Origin: Antedon mediterranea
Taxonomy: Eukaryota > Echinodermata > Crinoidea > Comatulida > Antedonidae
Assembly: GCF_964355755.1 (NCBI RefSeq)
Contig: NC_092673.1
Span: 25,363,001 to 25,427,000, forward strand
Direction of reading: 5' to 3'
Length of the DNA: 64,000 nt
In this document: piece after piece, positions 59,885 through 64,000 of the stretch
Layout of the letters: every line of letters begins with the position of its first letter
How positions within the stretch are numbered: position 1 is the first letter of the stretch
Program-made: the position numbers and the translations under genes
The notes under the pieces: generated by a model
The model's database searches: none
What the model was told of the DNA's origin: nothing
The model's input: only the letters and a program-made list of their open reading frames with translations

Positions 59885-62800
59885 ATGGCGTCAGAACTAT
59901 CGGGAAATCTATATGAATACAACTATGAAAAGGTATGGTTTATTTAATGTAATTAATGTGCATGTTTTTTACCCAAATACCACTGAATACACAAACCCGT
60001 CAGATAATATGATTTTGATGAACTGAATTTTAAGTTTTACAAATTTCAGAGCAAAAAGGGAAAAGAAAATTTCTATTCACTGGACAACTCCAAGCTTAGT
60101 TGCTATGGAAAGAAGAAGGATTATACAGCACGAAAAGAGCCGAAATATTCGTTAGAAATCAGAGAACTAACAAATATAACAATTGATAAAAGCAAGCACG
60201 ACAACATCCTTTGCATTAGGAACGATGAAAAAACAATTTTTCTTATTGCAACAAAAAAGTAAGTAATTTAAAGAATTGTATAAAAAAACATTTTTTTTCT
60301 GTATTTATTTGTATTTCCTATTCTCTAGGTTCAAATTACTATTTAAAATAAAATCATTATGTTTTTACCTATTATCACTAGTATGATTTATTATATATCA
60401 TTTTTTATTATCCCTAGTTTAAGTTCTATTATGTTATTCGGTTCTTCAACTATAGTATACTATTTTTAGGGAGGATATCAACCAATGGTATTCTGCTTTA
60501 TGCAAGTTGTTCCATATTGAATCAGAAGTAAAACTAAGGCAGCGATCAAACACTGAACGATACGATCGAAAACAGGTGCAAATAGGAAAAAATACCATTA
60601 GTGGCCCAAGTCTAGGTGGATTTCTTGGAAATGCTTTGAATAATGAGGTTAGTATAAACCTAGATTGAATTTAAATCATCCCCATTATATTTAGCATCAT
60701 CGCCATCATTATATTATCAATATGTTTACCGTAGTTGTTATACGTAGCCTAATTCTTTTTTTTTAGTTTTTCAACTTTGTTATGTAATGCTATTCAACGG
60801 TGATATTCTATACTAAATAAAATCGGCCAGGCACTTATTCCTTTTCAATTTTCTGTTGTCCAATGTTAATATTATCATAATGCGAATTGCAATATGTTTG
60901 TTTTAGCGACGACCTCTACCTGCCGTACCAGAAAATCAAGAACAATCCACAAAATCTTCAGATGCAAATGCAGACAACATCAACTTTCAGGTACTGAGCG
61001 AATTGCCATGTTGTATCAGACACCACATGATGCAAAAACATAACGACGGTAAGTTTGGTTTTCATATTATTTAGATTGGGATTAGTGAATAGGCCAATGG
61101 CAGTGTGTACAAACATTGATATTAATAATAAAAATGCATGAGTTTACAGTAGGCTAATGATTCATTGTGTGAATTTGGGAAGAACGTGCTTCTTCCCTCG
61201 TTTCCTCAACACAGTTTTCATCGATTATAATGTACATAGATGGATCCAGTATTAACGAAGGAGATAAAAGAACGCACTAGAATATGCTCATTTTGTAAAT
61301 CTTACGAGAATCCTGCGAATTCCTTCTACTACTTCTTTATATTTTATTGTTTTTCTGTAATTAGGGAGGAACATGGTAGACACAGACACTAATTACGAAA
61401 ACATTCATTTTGTGAGGGGCGTACAAGAATGGCAGAGGAAAACAGAAGACAGCAAGTTTAAATTGAAAAATAACAATGAAAGTTACGACTTGGCAAACAA
61501 ACTTAAAACAATACAAACCAACACAAATTCCTCTGAGAAACAGAACCACTATGAACTATCAGTAGGCCTACCAGTGTCGAATGTTAATGCTGCTGAGGAT
61601 GACCCCATTTACCAGAATACGCCACGAAAGTTACCTGAAGAAAACAGGCAGTCTTGGCATATTGCAGTCAGGTAATGATATTTTGTTTTAGTTTATATGG
61701 AAATCCTGAATGCTGTGTTTACATGTCATTTTCAATTTTATAATGCCTTTTACCTGTTAATTATTATATATTTCCAGTCCACCTCCTTTGCCTGAAAAGA
61801 AAAAGAGACCTGTAGTACCACCAACAATTGCTCCAAAACCAAAGAATAAATCCGACAAGTCATCTTCATTGAAATCTGTTAGGGTTTATAATGAATATGT
61901 CAGGTATGTTTCTTTTATCATTGGCCACATGCTTGAAATAATAACACAATGGCGGTAGGCCTACTACAAATAAACAACAGTGGTATATTCAAGGATAATA
62001 GATTAGTGGGTTGTGGAGGGAGAAGGATAACAGATAACAATAATAGATTATGAAGGGAACTCGAGGGGAACGAGGTAAAAAACATAATATTCACGGTAAT
62101 TATCAACCAGCACAGCATATACAACCATATAACGTATACATCTTGATAAACCTTTTTATTATAAAGTTATTACTAAGTATACCTAATTCTATATAATATT
62201 AACATTTAGTCAATCCATTTTTGTTCAGATCCCCACTTCTGTCCGAAAAGAACCAACCAGTACCACCGAAAATTGCCCCAAAACCAATGAAAAAATGTAA
62301 CAATTCCGACGAGCCGTCTTCATTAAGGTCGTTCAGTCGAGCTTCTACTAAATATAATGTCAGGTATGGTGGTTTATTAATTGAAAATAGTATTTGTATG
62401 CTTCAGTGAGTAGTATTTTCAAAATTATACTCAATGTCATATACGGATTATATTGTGAACAGTATACATTTGTCAGTGGTTTATAGTTTATTATGGTGTA
62501 ATTACTATTGATCACTTGTTTCAGTGGTGATTATGTTCGTGAGCAAGGAAAATCAAAAACAACTAGCGTCTCAAAACAGGAACTTGTCAGGAGAGGAATC
62601 AAGTTGGCTGAAATCAACAACGGGATTTGGTAAGTAATATACAGTATATTATTGTTTCACATTATTATATCATGTTTAATACATTTGGCGTAAAAAAGAT
62701 AACAGAAATATTCGACACTCAAAAGGAATCTTATGCTTCTTTATGAATACCACTACCATTACACAACAAGTTTTTTCTGATGTGTTCATGTTTGTCATGT

Positions 62801-63863
62801 TTTTCCTTTGGCGTGGTATTTTAAAACCTTGAAGAGGTGGCTATATCAGGGAGTTTTCTGTTATTATTGTATCACAACTAACAAAGTTAACACTTTATTT
62901 GCAGGTTTGGTGGTTTTGAAAATTCTTTGGAAGAAGAAAATGCGGAGGACACTCCACATTGGCTGATGTTTGGAGATCAACTGATTCAAATCAATGACCA
63001 ATGGCTGGATTCAGCCAAGTTTGCAGACAATATCATTAACACCACTACTAAACAAGAGGTAGGAGATTTTGATCGAAACTAATAAGATAATACATAATTT
63101 TTTTTAACGACAAGGAAAAATTATAAGAGAACATTGCGCGCCGAAACCGCTGACTTATTAAAGCGCAGCTAAGCACTAAAACTTGGTTCCCATTGGAACG
63201 TAACGCAAGGACGTAAACGCAACGAAAGCGTTTTAACCAATGACAAGCGAAGTTATAGACAGTTAGCAATCACAAGCGAATAAGCCATCGCTTGTGATTG
63301 GTCAATTCACTTGTGTTGCGTTACGTCCTTGCGTTGCGTCGCTAGTGGGAACCACGCTTAAAGACGCAACGCAAGGACGTAACGCAACGTAAGGGATTTG
63401 ACCAATCACAAGCGATGGACTTATTCGACTGTCGCTTGTCATTGGTCAACACGCTTGCGTTGTGTTTACGTCCTTGCGTTGCGTTATAATGGGAACCAAG
63501 CTTAACCATATTTACAGAAAAGCATTAACGTAACGTATACAAAAAAAGGCAATGCATAATGTCAGGAGCATAAAAGTAACCCATGTTGTCAGCAGGCAAG
63601 AAACTACAGATACTGTTTATTATCGCTAGACATGCTAACGTACGAGAACCGGGTTATCAAAGTGGAATGGCGGATCAGCATTGATGTACGACACGCAAGT
63701 TTTATTTTATAGCTCATAACTAAATACTATAGAATAACAAATGTGTATTTTATTTGATTTTTAGGTATCTTTGTGTGTAAAACGTTTACCTCATGCTCAA
63801 ATTATACCTCTAACTCGTCAACATTCAGGTCAGGACCTTGGCTTAGAGTGTCACAGTCGAGAG
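59885..63863 (+). CDS. PH-domain adaptor with proline-rich and PDZ-like segments (3' partial)
   Basis: Ten exons join in phase with GT-AG junctions: 59885-59932, 60050-60258, 60470-60647, 60907-61048, 61365-61671, 61778-61903, 62229-62363, 62525-62629, 62905-63058 and 63765-63863. They give 501 codons and run off the window. The PH domain spans about residues 6-110, ending FLIATKKEDINQWYSALCKLF-like. Exon 5 has two YxN sites (NYENIHF, PIYQNTP) that fit Grb2 SH2 binding. Exons 6 and 7 are similar proline-rich modules (VPPTIAPKPK, VPPKIAPKPM). Exons 8-10 look PDZ-like (FGDQLIQINDQWL, VSLCVKRLP), and a GQDLGLE word may open a second such module. It may be a membrane-recruited signalling scaffold. 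PLEKHS1-like is my tentative match. Confidence 0.85.
63178..63500. mobile_element. Pair of palindromic MITE-like elements in intron 9
   Basis: Two head-to-tail fold-back units share GGTTCCCA and ACGCAACGCAAGGACGTAA ends. Unit 1 runs from ACTTGGTTCCCATTGG at 63181 to AGTGGGAACCACGCTTA at about 63361. Unit 2 runs from there to TAATGGGAACCAAGCTTAA at about 63496. Both carry CAATCACAAGCGA internal words in inverted copies. No coding capacity. They lie within an intron of the PH-domain gene. Confidence 0.8.
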
Positions 63864-64000
63864 GTAAGTAACTTCATACACCAACAACTGTAGGGCATAC
63901 GCATGAAGAGAGGGGTTGGGATGGGGGATGCTTAGAGAGCGGAGAAATAGTGCCCGAGAGACGAATGCAAGCTGGAAGGGTAAATGCACCTCACTTCACT

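Overview
The window is AT-rich metazoan genomic DNA with GT-AG introns, a class C GPCR, a PARP14-type ADP-ribosyltransferase and a PH-domain adaptor. It is crowded with retrotransposons and palindromic DNA elements. The gene families, the element mix (BEL/Pao, Ty3/Gypsy, CR1/L2-like LINEs with an NPGP motif) and the scattered taggcctac-type words suggest a marine invertebrate deuterostome, perhaps an echinoderm. That is inference; nothing here fixes the species. I found no rRNA, tRNA, CRISPR or bacterial-type features.

Layout. 1-15,660: a young but broken BEL/Pao retrotransposon on the + strand. Its 5' LTR lacks its first ~164 bp and carries an 829-bp TIR element. Its gag is split by an ~8-kb DNA element with a 7-bp target duplication; that element itself holds a minus-strand LINE and a second ~2-kb TIR element. 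Its protease region is deleted, but RT, RNase H and integrase lie in one long open frame. 15,661-27,199: a minisatellite, an unassigned stretch, then a minus-strand Ty3/Gypsy element. A 2-kb non-autonomous relative has inserted into its 3' LTR; this relative carries a short Cys/His-rich reading frame where gag should be.

27,242-32,796: the last two exons of a PARP14-like mono-ADP-ribosyltransferase. The Gypsy element ends 42 bp before the first of them, a LINE lies in the intron, and a LINE 3' fragment abuts the stop codon. The exon phases disagree by one base at an A7 run. 33,650-36,657: a 3-kb fold-back element with 20 exact ATGCAAAT octamers. 38,199-39,915: a truncated LINE.

40,808-46,351: a five-exon class C GPCR (signal peptide, Venus flytrap, nine-cysteine domain, 7TM). 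Its long tail holds 37-residue tandem repeats and ends at a probable single-base frameshift. 46,751-59,884: LINE debris, satellite-like repeats and a second large fold-back element (~54,790-58,620) with AGGTCA direct repeats. 59,885-63,863: ten in-phase exons (501 codons) of a PH-domain adaptor with a duplicated proline-rich exon, YxN motifs and a PDZ-like segment; it runs off the right edge.

The three host genes look unrelated and form no functional cluster. Most of the structure comes from transposon nesting.
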